From Vibrio artabrorum (lineage in GTDB: Bacteria; Pseudomonadota; Gammaproteobacteria; Enterobacterales; Vibrionaceae): a DNA stretch of 64,000 nt. Shown here piece after piece: positions 8,918 through 17,395 of this stretch. The stretch spans positions 992,001 through 1,056,000 of the forward strand of contig NZ_AP025458.1 of assembly GCF_024347295.1 (NCBI RefSeq). Reading direction: 5' to 3'. The translations under genes and the position numbers were made by a program. Positions within the stretch are counted from its first letter, which is position 1. Every line of letters begins with the position of its first letter. The notes beneath the pieces are model-generated. The model was not told the origin of the DNA, did not search any database, and was given only the letters and a program-made list of their open reading frames with translations.

Positions 8918-8969
8918 ACAACCTGTATCCAACTTGTATTATTGTAAATACAAGTTGAATACAGGTTGT
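8918..8969. promoter_or_regulatory. Large palindromic operator upstream of scrA
   Basis: Two 23-base arms (8918-8940 and 8947-8969) are inverted with a single mismatch and a 6-base spacer. Each arm contains two related half-sites, ACCTGTAT and ACTTGTAT, spaced about one helical turn apart and mirrored in the other arm. Such TTGTA/TACAA half-sites suit GntR/HutC dimers, so two dimers could bind. A TGTGA half-site at about 8884 may add weak CRP input. The scrA ribosome site follows at about 8986. Confidence 0.7.
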
Positions 8970-9000
8970 TATTTCTTTGCACTCTTTGGAGACGAAAATT

Positions 9001-10365
9001 ATGGCGCGAGATGCGAAAGTTGTAGCGAATAGAGTTATGGCCTTACTGGGAGGTGAGGGCAATATCGCACAACTGAATCACTGTGCAACACGACTGCGTG
9101 TTGTGGCCAAGGACGATGAACAAGTCGATGCTGAAGGACTCAGCGCAACAGAAGGTGTACACGGGTACTTCTTCCAAAATGGTCAGCACCAAGTGATCTT
9201 GGGTACCGGATTTGTGGGTAAGGTTTTTGCCATTATGAAAGGCAATGAAGCCATTGAAGAAGCCCCACAAACTGAAGAGAAAAAAGACAAAGTCAGCACG
9301 TTCCAAACAGTAACACGTACTTTCTCTGACATCTTTGTTGCCATCATCCCAGCGTTGGTAGCAACCGGCTTACTTATGGGCTTGCGTGGGCTGTTGGTTA
9401 ACGGCTTCGGTATTGAACTGTCTCCACAGTTGAATACGTTGTCTCAAGTTTTAACCGATACTGCCTTCATCTTTATCCCAGTGTTGGTGACATGGTCTGC
9501 CATGCGAGTGTTTGGCGGTAATCCAGTGCTCGGTATTGTATTGGGCTTGATGCTGGTGGCACCGCAACTCGCCAATAAATGGGATGTCGCCTTTGGTAAC
9601 GCCGAAGCGATGATGATTCCATTCATGGGCTACGAAATTGCGGTGACTGGTTTACAAAGCTCGATTCTTCCTGCGGTGTTTATGGGTTGGTTTGCTGCCT
9701 TAGTTGAGCGCACATCACGCAAACACATCCCTGAAGTTCTGGATTTGATTCTGACACCATTTATTACCTTGTTGGTCTCTTTGATTGCTGGCTTGGTGTT
9801 CGTTGGTCCAATCCTACTCGGCATTGAAAAACTCATTACCGAAGCCGTGCTCTACTTCTTACAAATGCCATATGGCATTGGTGGCTTGATTTATGGCGGC
9901 GCAATTCAATTCATGGCGGTAACAGGTATGCACCACACCATCGTGCCTATCACTATTGCGATGGTGACAGACACTGGCTTTGACTACATCAACCCATTGG
10001 GTACTGCTGCAATCGCAGGCCAGTTTGGTGCGGCAATGGCGGTGATGTCGATGCAGACAGACAAAGTGAAGCGTACAGGTATGTTTGGCGCTGCGTTGCC
10101 AGCCCTGTTCGGTATCACTGAACCAGCGATGTTCGCGATTACTCTACCTCGCGTTAAACCGTTCTTGTATGGCTGTGTTGGTGGTGCATTAGGCGGCTGT
10201 TTGGGCGCGATTGCGGGTATCGGCTCTGCGGGTACAGGCGCAACTATGTTACCGGGCATTCTGCTTTACCTTGGCGGCGGTCTAGGAATGTATGTGCTTG
10301 TTATGTTGGTCGGTGCGGCTTCTGCTTTCGCATTAACAAAGCTGCTTTACAAAGAGCCTAAATAA
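9001..10365 (+). CDS. scrA: PTS sucrose permease, EIIBC
   Basis: A 454-residue inner-membrane permease that phosphorylates sucrose during import. The EIIB domain is N-terminal, with phosphorylated Cys28 in N-H-C-A-T-R-L-R. The EIIC domain from about residue 100 has roughly ten membrane segments and the conserved G-I-T-E-P-A-M-F motif near residue 375. There is no EIIA domain, so phosphate must come from a separate protein such as EIIA-Glc. ATG at 9001 is chosen over the upstream in-frame start because GGAG lies ahead of it and the EIIB fold begins there. The next gene is the matching sucrose-6-phosphate hydrolase. Confidence 0.92.
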   Translation: MARDAKVVANRVMALLGGEGNIAQLNHCATRLRVVAKDDEQVDAEGLSATEGVHGYFFQNGQHQVILGTGFVGKVFAIMKGNEAIEEAPQTEEKKDKVSTFQTVTRTFSDIFVAIIPALVATGLLMGLRGLLVNGFGIELSPQLNTLSQVLTDTAFIFIPVLVTWSAMRVFGGNPVLGIVLGLMLVAPQLANKWDVAFGNAEAMMIPFMGYEIAVTGLQSSILPAVFMGWFAALVERTSRKHIPEVLDLILTPFITLLVSLIAGLVFVGPILLGIEKLITEAVLYFLQMPYGIGGLIYGGAIQFMAVTGMHHTIVPITIAMVTDTGFDYINPLGTAAIAGQFGAAMAVMSMQTDKVKRTGMFGAALPALFGITEPAMFAITLPRVKPFLYGCVGGALGGCLGAIAGIGSAGTGATMLPGILLYLGGGLGMYVLVMLVGAASAFALTKLLYKEPK

Positions 10366-10411
10366 TTTTTTTACCACCCATTTGAGTGAATATCTTTTTC
10401 TTGGAGTTGTT

Positions 10412-11848
10412 ATGGATTTTTCTAAACGTCAAAACCGCTTTGTCCGAATTCACGAGGTGAGCGAGGAGTATTTGGCGGATATTGAGCACAAAACACAAAC
10501 AGACCCGTTTTACCCAAGCTACCACATCGCACCAAAGCACGGCCTGTTGAATGACCCGAATGGTTTGAGTTACTTCAATGGCGAGCACCATATTTTCTAC
10601 CAGTGGTTCCCGCTTGGCCCAGTGCACGGTTTGAAGCACTGGTACCACGTATCGACCAAAGATTTCGTGAACTTTACTGACCGCGGTATCGCGATGTACC
10701 CAGACCAAGATTACGACCATCATGGTTGTTATACCGGTGTTGGTGTACCACACGATGACCAGTTGTACATTTTCTACACGGCGAACTTGAAAAAGGAGAA
10801 TGATCAACGTCATCCGACTCAAGTTCTCGCGATTATGGACAAGCAAGGTCACGTGGAAAAGAAAGGCGTAGTCGTGGATTTCGATCCAAATGCCTACACT
10901 GGAGAGATTCGTGACCCAGTGCTGGTTTGTCGTGACAACGATTATCACATGTTGATTGGCGCTCAAGATCACAACGAAAAGGGCACGCTGGCTTATTATC
11001 ACGGCAACGCTATTGATGATTACCACCATATGGGTGACATCGATGTGGGTCTCGAAGACTTTGGCTATATGTGGGAGTGTCCGAATTACTACGAAACCGA
11101 TGAAAACGGGGTTTATATCTTCTCACCTCAAGGCGTGAACTCAGATAATAAGTACGATCTTAAGAACGTCTTCTCCGTGGTTTACATGGTCGGTGAACGT
11201 ATTGATTTTGAATCAAAAGTCTTCAACAACCAAGGCTACCGTGAGCTTGACAAAGGCTTCGATTTCTACGCGCCACAAACTTATCTGGATGACCAACAAC
11301 GTCGCATCCTTATTGGCTGGCTGGGTAACTCAAAAAGTGACTACCCAACCGATAAGAATGGCTGGGCACACATGTTGACTCTGCCACGTGAGTTGACGAT
11401 TGATGGTAGCTTCCTAATTCAGACACCACTGAAAGAGCTTGAAGCGCTGCGTCAAAACTCAGTGGATGTTGAAGGCTCTACACCGGTGGCATTAACGTCA
11501 CGTTCGTTTGAGTTAGAACTGAATGTAGATGAGTCTTTCACGCTGACTCTGGCTAACCAGAAAGGTGAGCAAATGGTGTTCCAAGGTGATCGCGATGAGC
11601 TGATTCTGGACCGCTCTCAAGTTTCTCACCTACATGCAGAAGCGTACGGTACTGTTCGTTACGCACAGCGCCTAGAGCAAGCACAAACCATTCGCGTTTT
11701 TGTCGATAACTCAGCGATTGAAATTTTTGCTGACAACGGGAAAACAGTGTTCACCTCTCGAATCTTCATCGATGAGTTGTCTCTGGTCACGCTCGATAAT
11801 GCGACTGGTACACTGCATTACATGTCTGCGATACAGGCTACTCGCTAG
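10412..11848 (+). CDS. scrB: Sucrose-6-phosphate hydrolase (GH32)
   Basis: A 478-residue cytoplasmic beta-fructosidase that splits sucrose-6-phosphate into glucose-6-phosphate and fructose. GH32 landmarks are all present: HGLLNDPNGL with the nucleophile Asp, the RDP motif (GEIRDPVL) with the transition-state Asp, and WECPNYY with the acid/base Glu. The C-terminal beta-sandwich ends near VDNSAIEIFADNG. ATG at 10412 follows GGAG and is preferred to a start 30 bases upstream. It lies 46 bases behind scrA. Confidence 0.93.
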   Translation: MDFSKRQNRFVRIHEVSEEYLADIEHKTQTDPFYPSYHIAPKHGLLNDPNGLSYFNGEHHIFYQWFPLGPVHGLKHWYHVSTKDFVNFTDRGIAMYPDQDYDHHGCYTGVGVPHDDQLYIFYTANLKKENDQRHPTQVLAIMDKQGHVEKKGVVVDFDPNAYTGEIRDPVLVCRDNDYHMLIGAQDHNEKGTLAYYHGNAIDDYHHMGDIDVGLEDFGYMWECPNYYETDENGVYIFSPQGVNSDNKYDLKNVFSVVYMVGERIDFESKVFNNQGYRELDKGFDFYAPQTYLDDQQRRILIGWLGNSKSDYPTDKNGWAHMLTLPRELTIDGSFLIQTPLKELEALRQNSVDVEGSTPVALTSRSFELELNVDESFTLTLANQKGEQMVFQGDRDELILDRSQVSHLHAEAYGTVRYAQRLEQAQTIRVFVDNSAIEIFADNGKTVFTSRIFIDELSLVTLDNATGTLHYMSAIQATR

Positions 11849-11880
11849 CCACCAATAAATTATTCCAAAACAAAAAAACA

Positions 11881-11902
11881 AGGCCCTCGTCGGGGAGGGC
11901 CT
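11881..11902. repeat. Intercistronic GC-rich hairpin between scrB and the porin gene
   Basis: AGGCCCTC (11881-11888) pairs with GAGGGCCT (11895-11902). On the plus strand only CTCTTATT follows, so termination would be weak. It may attenuate transcription or stabilise the upstream mRNA. The T-rich flank lies on the opposite side, so it would terminate minus-strand transcripts better. Confidence 0.6.
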
Positions 11903-11928
11903 CTTATTACCAAAATATAGGGTTTAGC

Positions 11929-13047
11929 ATGAAAAATACACTAAAAATGTCGCTCGCTGCGGCTTCAGTAATGGCTGCAATGACAGCGAACGCTGGAATC
12001 AGCATTGTTGATAACGAAAAAGGTAACTTCTTTGTCGGCGGCAATGTGGAGTTGAACTTCAATTTTCAAGATCGTGAGTCTAACCGAGATGGCGATAATG
12101 AATTTAACCAAGATGGTCGCGTATTGATTGAATTCGCAGGAGAAAAATATACCAGCAATGATCATTATGTTGGTGTAAAAGCACAACCGCTATTTACAAC
12201 CACCGGTGACGTAGTCCTGGATGATGCATATTTTGAGTTTGGTAAAAAGGAAAGTTGGGCAATAAAAGCTGGACGTTTTGAGGCTTACGATATGTTCCCT
12301 GTTGGGCTTGATGTATTCCTAGAATACTCAGGTGACACAGCTAACGACCTTTATTCAGACGGTGCAGCTTACACGTACCAAGCGAAAGAGGCGCGTGGTC
12401 GCGGCTCAGACGGCCAAATCATGTATAGCCAAACTTTTGGCAACTTGTATGTTGAAGTCGGCGCAATGCTAGGTGACCGCTCTAACTTGTTCGATGGCGG
12501 CATTGAAGGTAAATACCACAGCGAGCAAATTGACACAGTTAAAGATTCATTCCTAGTTCGCCCAGTTGTGGCTTACCAAATGGGTGACTTCAAGGTAGCC
12601 GCTTCGGTGGAAACCAACCTAGTTTCAGACGCGATTGTGGCGAACGGTGTTGATATCTCGGATCGAACAGGCTATGGCTTAACGGGTAACTGGTCCAGCG
12701 GTGATTGGAGTGTTAATACGAACGTTGCTTACATGGATGCTGTAGACGAAAACAACCTAACAGCCGGTGTTAATGCACTCTGGAATAACTTTGGCTTAGG
12801 CTACATTCACGCTAAAAATGAGTATGAAAACAAAGAGTTTTCTTCTTGGGCTGAAGGCGACGTAAACGTATCAACTTGGTATGCATCTTACGCATTCCGT
12901 GATGTACTTGAAGTACAAGATTTTTCAATCCTTCTAGGTACATACTACACGATGGTGGATAACAAACTGGACCAACAATCGGACGCATCAGCCTTTGCTG
13001 AAGAAAACGATTTCGGTGCTCGTGTACGTCTGTTCTACGAATTCTAA
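11929..13047 (+). CDS. Outer-membrane porin of the sucrose operon
   Basis: A 372-residue outer-membrane beta barrel. The signal peptide MKNTLKMSLAAASVMAAMTANA is cleaved before Gly-Ile. Alternating amphipathic strands run throughout, and the C-terminal aromatic strand ends ARVRLFYEF, as needed for BAM-dependent insertion. It lies between scrB and scrK, so it probably lets sucrose or related sugars cross the outer membrane, as ScrY does in enterobacteria. It lacks the N-terminal coiled-coil of ScrY and looks more like a Vibrio carbohydrate porin, so I do not use that symbol. Confidence 0.8.
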   Translation: MKNTLKMSLAAASVMAAMTANAGISIVDNEKGNFFVGGNVELNFNFQDRESNRDGDNEFNQDGRVLIEFAGEKYTSNDHYVGVKAQPLFTTTGDVVLDDAYFEFGKKESWAIKAGRFEAYDMFPVGLDVFLEYSGDTANDLYSDGAAYTYQAKEARGRGSDGQIMYSQTFGNLYVEVGAMLGDRSNLFDGGIEGKYHSEQIDTVKDSFLVRPVVAYQMGDFKVAASVETNLVSDAIVANGVDISDRTGYGLTGNWSSGDWSVNTNVAYMDAVDENNLTAGVNALWNNFGLGYIHAKNEYENKEFSSWAEGDVNVSTWYASYAFRDVLEVQDFSILLGTYYTMVDNKLDQQSDASAFAEENDFGARVRLFYEF

Positions 13048-13077
13048 TTTAAGCGTCGTTACTAGAGGCAAAGTGAT

Positions 13078-14004
13078 ATGAACAAGGTTTGGGTAACTGG
13101 AGATGCTGTTGTGGACTTGATTCCAGATGGCGAGACTCGTTATTTAAAATGTCCAGGTGGCGCACCAGCAAACGTTGCTGTGGCAATCTCTCGATTGGGC
13201 GGTGATACTGCTTTCTTTGGTCGAGTGGGGCAAGATCCACTAGGGCGCTTTATGAAGCAAACCCTAACAGATGAGAAGGTGAATACCGATGACATGCTGC
13301 TGGATGAAGCTCAGCGAACATCTACAGTGATTGTCGATTTAGATGATGATGGTGAACGCAGCTTTACCTTTATGGTTAAGCCAAGTGCCGACCAATTTTT
13401 CAGCGTCGAAGACATCCCAACATTTGCATCTGGGCAATGGATGCACAGCTGTTCTATCGCTTTAGCTAACGAGCCATCACGCAGCACAACGCTTGAAGCG
13501 ATGAAGCGAATGAAATCAGCAGGCGGCTTCATCAGCTTTGACCCTAACTTAAGGGAAGAGGTATGGGCAGATTCATCTCAGATCCAAGAGGTGGTGATGA
13601 GTGCTGTTAATCTGGCAGATGTGGTGAAGTTTTCTGAAGAGGAACTGACGTTCCTGACAGGTACTGACACTCTCGATTCGGCTTTGGACGCATTAAATGC
13701 GGTACCTAACAAGTTGATAATTGTGACGCTAGGCGCTCGTGGTGCATTGGCTGTTTACAATGGTGAACGCCGAGTCATTGAGGGCACTAAGGTTGAGCAA
13801 GTCATTGATACAACAGGCGCAGGTGATGCGTTTGTTGGTGGCTTGCTAGCGAAGCTGTCTCAGAATGCTGACTGGCGATCATGGCCTCAGGTCGAAACTG
13901 CCGTGCACTGGGGTAACGGCTGTGGCGCACTTGCGACGACGCAAAAAGGGGCGATGACGGCATTACCATCCTTTGAAAAGCTAACTAAATTAGTCGGGAA
14001 GTAG
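13078..14004 (+). CDS. scrK: Fructokinase (PfkB family)
   Basis: A 308-residue sugar kinase that phosphorylates the fructose released by ScrB. PfkB signatures are present: GGAPANVAVAISRLGG near residue 24 (substrate side) and DTTGAGDAFVGG near residue 245, with the catalytic Asp. The start at 13078 follows AGAGG. It is the last gene of the sucrose operon and is followed by a hairpin. Aminoimidazole riboside kinases are close relatives; the scr context favours fructose. Confidence 0.92.
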   Translation: MNKVWVTGDAVVDLIPDGETRYLKCPGGAPANVAVAISRLGGDTAFFGRVGQDPLGRFMKQTLTDEKVNTDDMLLDEAQRTSTVIVDLDDDGERSFTFMVKPSADQFFSVEDIPTFASGQWMHSCSIALANEPSRSTTLEAMKRMKSAGGFISFDPNLREEVWADSSQIQEVVMSAVNLADVVKFSEEELTFLTGTDTLDSALDALNAVPNKLIIVTLGARGALAVYNGERRVIEGTKVEQVIDTTGAGDAFVGGLLAKLSQNADWRSWPQVETAVHWGNGCGALATTQKGAMTALPSFEKLTKLVGK

Positions 14005-14033
14005 TGAATGCTGCCTCACAACGCTTGACCTAT

Positions 14034-14062
14034 AAAGCTGCTCTTAATGAGCGGCTTTTTGC
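14034..14062 (+). terminator. Terminator of the sucrose operon
   Basis: AAAGCTGCTC (14034-14043), loop TTAAT, and GAGCGGCTTT (14049-14058) form a stem with one G-U pair, then a T tract. The right half, ATGAGCGGCTTTTTGCT, also occurs at about 7914-7930 without its left arm. Confidence 0.75.
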
Positions 14063-14107
14063 TATCTGAAGTTTGCCTTTTTCTTGTTCAAAAACGTTCA
14101 AGTTTTC

Positions 14108-14446
14108 TTAGTTCGCTGGCAACACCACTGCCGACGCTTCTTCGTCCGAATCTTCCTTGTCTTCTACTTGGTCAGCAACCCAATCAATTGTCTTTGTTAG
14201 ATAAAGCTTATTGGTTTCGGTGTCACACCAACTCTTGGATAATCCTCTTCGATTGAATTCACTGCCAATTGCTGCGAGTGTCTGGTTACTTGAGCGCCCG
14301 TAATACAAGGTGTCACAAAGTTGCAGATTCGACATCGATTGTGGGTATGTATTAACCGACGAGGAGTTCATGCTCAGTGCTTTGGATTGATTATGAGTGC
14401 ATCCTGTTAGGCTCAGGAAAAAGAAAAGGATCAGTGTATTTTTCAT
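14108..14446 (-). CDS. Small lipoprotein of unknown function
   Basis: A 112-residue protein with a short signal peptide ending in the lipobox L-T-G-C (Cys16), so it is probably outer-membrane lipidated. The mature part contains LQLCDTLYYGRSSNQTLAAIGSE and a second Cys in SWCDTETN, then an acidic tail (EDKEDSDEEAS). The two cysteines could pair in the periplasm. I do not recognise the family. It is transcribed away from the AraC gene and has no obvious operon partner. Confidence 0.6.
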   Translation of the reverse strand: MKNTLILFFFLSLTGCTHNQSKALSMNSSSVNTYPQSMSNLQLCDTLYYGRSSNQTLAAIGSEFNRRGLSKSWCDTETNKLYLTKTIDWVADQVEDKEDSDEEASAVVLPAN

Positions 14447-14682
14447 GTTGTATCAAGTCTGTTGCCGATGATTTGAAGACAGTATTGGCATGTATGATTA
14501 AATTATTGTCAATTTTTTGCCAACTAGTTATAGACCAAGACTTTCCTCCCAGTTAGAAAGCGTTATTCAGCCATCGACAAAAACGGTATTAACAAACAAA
14601 AGCGCAATTTTGTACAAAAGTTGAAAGAGACTATAGAGTAGACTGATAAGTCGCTCGATAATCAACAGGCTTGGAAATTGTT

Positions 14683-15516
14683 ATGGAGAATAAGAAACGT
14701 TCTAAAGAAAAGGCCGAGTATAAGATAACGGAAGAGCTCGGTGGCCTTGAAATTCTTGATGCTGAATACGAAAAGCAGAACTTCTCGCGTCACAGCCACG
14801 AGGGCTACACGCTAGGAGTCATCGAGCAGGGCGCTCAGCGTTTCTATCGAACGGGTGGGCATCATATTGCGCCACAAAATGCGATTATTCTGGTCAATGC
14901 CGACGAAGTTCATAGCGGTCACTCTGCCACTGAAGGCGGTTGGGCGTATCGAGCCATGTATCCACTCCCAGAGCAACTTGCCAAGATCACTCAAGAGCTA
15001 AACCTACCGAATTACGGCGCGCCTTATTTCCCAAGAGCGGTTGTTGAAGACCCTGAACTCGCCAATCAATTGAGATTAGTCTTCAACACAATTGATGAAT
15101 CTGCCAATCGCTTGTTAAGAGAAACTTTGATGTATGGGATGTTGGTTAAGCTGATTAGTCGACACGGAAAATCGCCGCTTAATCCTCAACTCGATGGGAA
15201 AACTCAGCGCCAACTTGTTTTGGTGAAAGAGTTTTTAGATGATTTTCCACAAGCCGATGTGTCCTTAGACGAGCTATCCAGCCTAGCGGCTTTGAGCCCG
15301 TTCCACTTAGTGCGTTCTTTTCAGAAAGAGTTCGGCCTTCCACCTCATGCCTATCAGATTCAATCACGGCTAAGACTTGCTCGTAAGCTATTGAATCAAG
15401 GACATACTATTTCAGATGCCGCTCAAGAGTGTGGTTTTCATGATCAAAGCCATTTTCATCGACACTTCAAAAAGGCCAATGGCTATACGCCGGGGCAATA
15501 CATCAAAATGCTCTAA
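14683..15516 (+). CDS. AraC-family regulator with cupin sensor domain
   Basis: A 277-residue regulator. The N-terminal AraC-binding cupin (SRHSHEGYTLGVIEQG, then HHIAPQNAIILVNADEVHS) would bind a small ligand. The C-terminal pair of helix-turn-helix motifs starts at about residue 185 (LDELSSLAALSPFHLVRSF and ISDAAQECGFHDQSHFHRHF, with the P-x-x-Y segment GYTPGQY). ATG at 14683 is used; a TTG lies four codons upstream. It is just ahead of azlCD on the same strand, an arrangement common in Vibrio, so it probably activates that exporter. Confidence 0.85.
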   Translation: MENKKRSKEKAEYKITEELGGLEILDAEYEKQNFSRHSHEGYTLGVIEQGAQRFYRTGGHHIAPQNAIILVNADEVHSGHSATEGGWAYRAMYPLPEQLAKITQELNLPNYGAPYFPRAVVEDPELANQLRLVFNTIDESANRLLRETLMYGMLVKLISRHGKSPLNPQLDGKTQRQLVLVKEFLDDFPQADVSLDELSSLAALSPFHLVRSFQKEFGLPPHAYQIQSRLRLARKLLNQGHTISDAAQECGFHDQSHFHRHFKKANGYTPGQYIKML

Positions 15517-15641
15517 ATTGGCGTGGTTAAGTGCAGCTAAGTGTGGCGAACAAGGGGGATGAAATCGAGCAAGTTTATACAATCTAACCGACTCAACTCT
15601 TCTTACATTGAATAGCGAATGTGAAGAGAGAAAAGAATGAT

Positions 15642-16370
15642 ATGAGTAGTAAAAAAATGGATAGACGAACACAGTTATGGAAGGGCGTTTTAGCGGGAAT
15701 GCCTTTGAGTATTGCGGTCATCCCTTGGGGAATTCTAGCGGGCTCATATGCGATAGATGCTGGGTTGAATCCGCTTCAAGCGCAAGCGATGTCGGCTGTT
15801 TTATTTGCTGGCTCAGCGCAACTTGTCGCTGCAGGTATGTTCAAAGCGGGTATTGGTTTAGGCACCATGTTGTTGACCACACTGTTCATCACATCAAGGC
15901 ACTTTCTGTATAGTGTATCGATGCGTGACAAAATCAGCCATCTTCCTGCGCGTTGGCGTTTATTACTCGGTTTTTGGCTCACCGACGAGCTGTTCGCGAT
16001 TTGTAGTGGGCAGTCTCAGCAAGAGTTTAATCATTGGTACGCTGCGGGCGTAGGTGGCGGTTTTTACCTCGTCTGGAATATCGCGAGCTTTGTTGGCATT
16101 GTTGCGGGAAGCCAAATTCCTTCACTCAATGAAATTGGTCTCGACTTTGCGGTCGCAGCAACCTTTATCGCCTTGGTGTTCCCATTAATTCGAACTTTAC
16201 CTGTCGTGGTGTGTGTGGTGGTTTCACTGGTCACTTCGGTCGCCATGTCGGTTAACAATATTGAGGGTGGGCTAATGATTGCAGCGATTACTGGTATGTT
16301 AGCGGGCTTTTTCAGCGAATCGTTCCAAGAGCAAAACAACGGTAACAAGACAATCGTGGAGGGGAAATAG
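15642..16370 (+). CDS. azlC: AzlC-family branched-chain amino acid exporter subunit
   Basis: A 242-residue inner-membrane protein. It has the AzlC N-terminal signature (GVLAGMPLSIAVIPWGILAG) and the LFAGSAQLVAAGMF segment, with about seven membrane spans. Together with the small AzlD subunit it exports branched-chain amino acids or analogues. The start at 15642 has a purine-rich site (GAGAGAAAAGAA) ahead. Two bases separate its stop from azlD. An alternative start 21 bases upstream is possible. Confidence 0.85.
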   Translation: MSSKKMDRRTQLWKGVLAGMPLSIAVIPWGILAGSYAIDAGLNPLQAQAMSAVLFAGSAQLVAAGMFKAGIGLGTMLLTTLFITSRHFLYSVSMRDKISHLPARWRLLLGFWLTDELFAICSGQSQQEFNHWYAAGVGGGFYLVWNIASFVGIVAGSQIPSLNEIGLDFAVAATFIALVFPLIRTLPVVVCVVVSLVTSVAMSVNNIEGGLMIAAITGMLAGFFSESFQEQNNGNKTIVEGK

Positions 16371-16372
16371 AG

Positions 16373-16702
16373 ATGATTTGGATAACGATATTGCTTATGA
16401 CTGCGATTGTTTTCTTTAGTCGGTATTTTTTTCTTGAGCCTGCAATCCCGCTTCGACTCAACCAAACTACGCGTCGACTGTTACACTATTCAAGCCCTGC
16501 GGTGCTGACTGCGATTTGGGGGCCTATTGTATTTTCTCCGCAACAAACATTTTGGCCAAGCCTGGAAAACCCTTACTTGATAGGTGCGGTGGTTACAGGT
16601 CTGCTGATTTGGAAAACAGGCAATGTGCTACTTACTATCGGCGTCAGTATGGGCGTGTTTTTGCTCTATAACCTCGTTGCCGTTGATTACCTTTTCTCTT
16701 GA
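16373..16702 (+). CDS. azlD: AzlD-family small subunit
   Basis: A 109-residue protein with about four membrane helices (IWITILLMTAIVFFSRYFF at the start). It matches the AzlD partner in length and hydrophobic pattern, including the early F-x-R-x-x-F and the loop LLHYSSPAVLTAIW. It is translationally close-coupled to azlC. The substrate cannot be told from sequence. Confidence 0.85.
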   Translation: MIWITILLMTAIVFFSRYFFLEPAIPLRLNQTTRRLLHYSSPAVLTAIWGPIVFSPQQTFWPSLENPYLIGAVVTGLLIWKTGNVLLTIGVSMGVFLLYNLVAVDYLFS

Positions 16703-17222
16703 GCTTAGATTTTATGTTTCTCCCAAAAATGTAAGGGGCCAGGTCTTGCCTTCTGTTCTGAATGGTCTAGTTTTTTTAGGCCGTTTTTGTTTAGGATAGG
16801 TGGTGAGTAGACCATTATGGAATGGTTGATGATAAATCAAACAACGTTAAACCCGTTTGAGAAGATATGTTTAACCGTATCGGACGAGGGGGGACGGGAA
16901 AGTAACGAAAGTTCTTAGATATTAAATACCGACAATTACTCTCGGTATTTAAGTGAACGACAAAGCACCTTGGTGAGCGCAATGACCGTTTTATTTTAGC
17001 TAAAACGTCAGTGTCCCCAATTTTCCACATATATCCACGATCTCTTATCTTATAAATATAAGAGTCCTTCTTGAAATAAATTTTATGAAATCATTTAGGA
17101 AATGGAATTAATTTGAATTAAATACGTCTAACTCTAGGTTGTTTAATATGGTGTTATTATATGGTAACACTTTGTTAATATCTACCTGTTACTAATTTCC
17201 CCATTTTGTTAAGAGAGTAATA
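16703..17222. other. Intergenic region without a convincing gene
   Basis: About 520 bases. Around 16730-16760 there is GGGGCCAGGTCTTGCC, which resembles REP-type repeats near Y1 transposase genes, but no paired stem is clear. Open frames between 16815 and 17030 lack good start sites and family resemblance. The right part is AT-rich and holds the control region of the small gene at 17223. Confidence 0.4.
17151..17170. promoter_or_regulatory. Inverted repeat upstream of the small membrane protein gene
   Basis: GTGTTA (17151-17156) and TAACAC (17165-17170) are inverted around an 8-base AT-rich centre (TTATATGG), about 50 bases before the start codon. It looks like an operator for a dimeric regulator that I cannot name. 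Confidence 0.4.
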
Positions 17223-17306
17223 ATGAGACTGTTTTTTTGTTTAATATTTAGTGTTCTTAGTTTTTTAGGGGTGTTTGGACTTGCTGCATTATATATTGCT
17301 TATTAG
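17223..17306 (+). CDS. Putative 27-residue single-span membrane microprotein
   Basis: ATG at 17223 has a good ribosome site (AAGAGAG at 17211-17217) and encodes 27 residues. Nearly all are hydrophobic (FCLIFSVLSFLGVFGLAALYIAY), enough for one transmembrane helix. An inverted repeat lies upstream and a strong terminator starts 25 bases after the stop, so the small unit has its own apparent start and end signals. Such microproteins often tune membrane enzymes or sensor kinases. No homologue is recognised. A chance frame is possible but the signals around it argue for a gene. Confidence 0.5.
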   Translation: MRLFFCLIFSVLSFLGVFGLAALYIAY

Positions 17307-17330
17307 TTTAGACTTAACATTAAATAAGAA

Positions 17331-17356
17331 AAGCCCTAATAAATAGGGCTTGTTTT
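17331..17356. terminator. Terminator between the microprotein gene and scsC
   Basis: AAGCCCTA (17331-17338) and TAGGGCTT (17344-17351) form a stem with a 5-base loop, then GTTTTT on the plus strand. An A-rich left flank lets it also work for the convergent scsC transcript. Confidence 0.8.
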
Positions 17357-17395
17357 TATCTGGAATAATAAAAAATTAGTTCTTGTGAATTAATT

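Noticed and set aside
10358..11029. Long minus-strand open frame of about 220 codons over scrB
   Set aside because: It is the antisense shadow of the strongly supported scrB gene, has no family pattern, and reads as repeated Val/Ile from codon complement.
16815..17030. Minus-strand 71-codon frame in the azlD-microprotein gap
   Set aside because: No ribosome site or recognisable domain; the sequence looks like non-coding or repeat-derived DNA.
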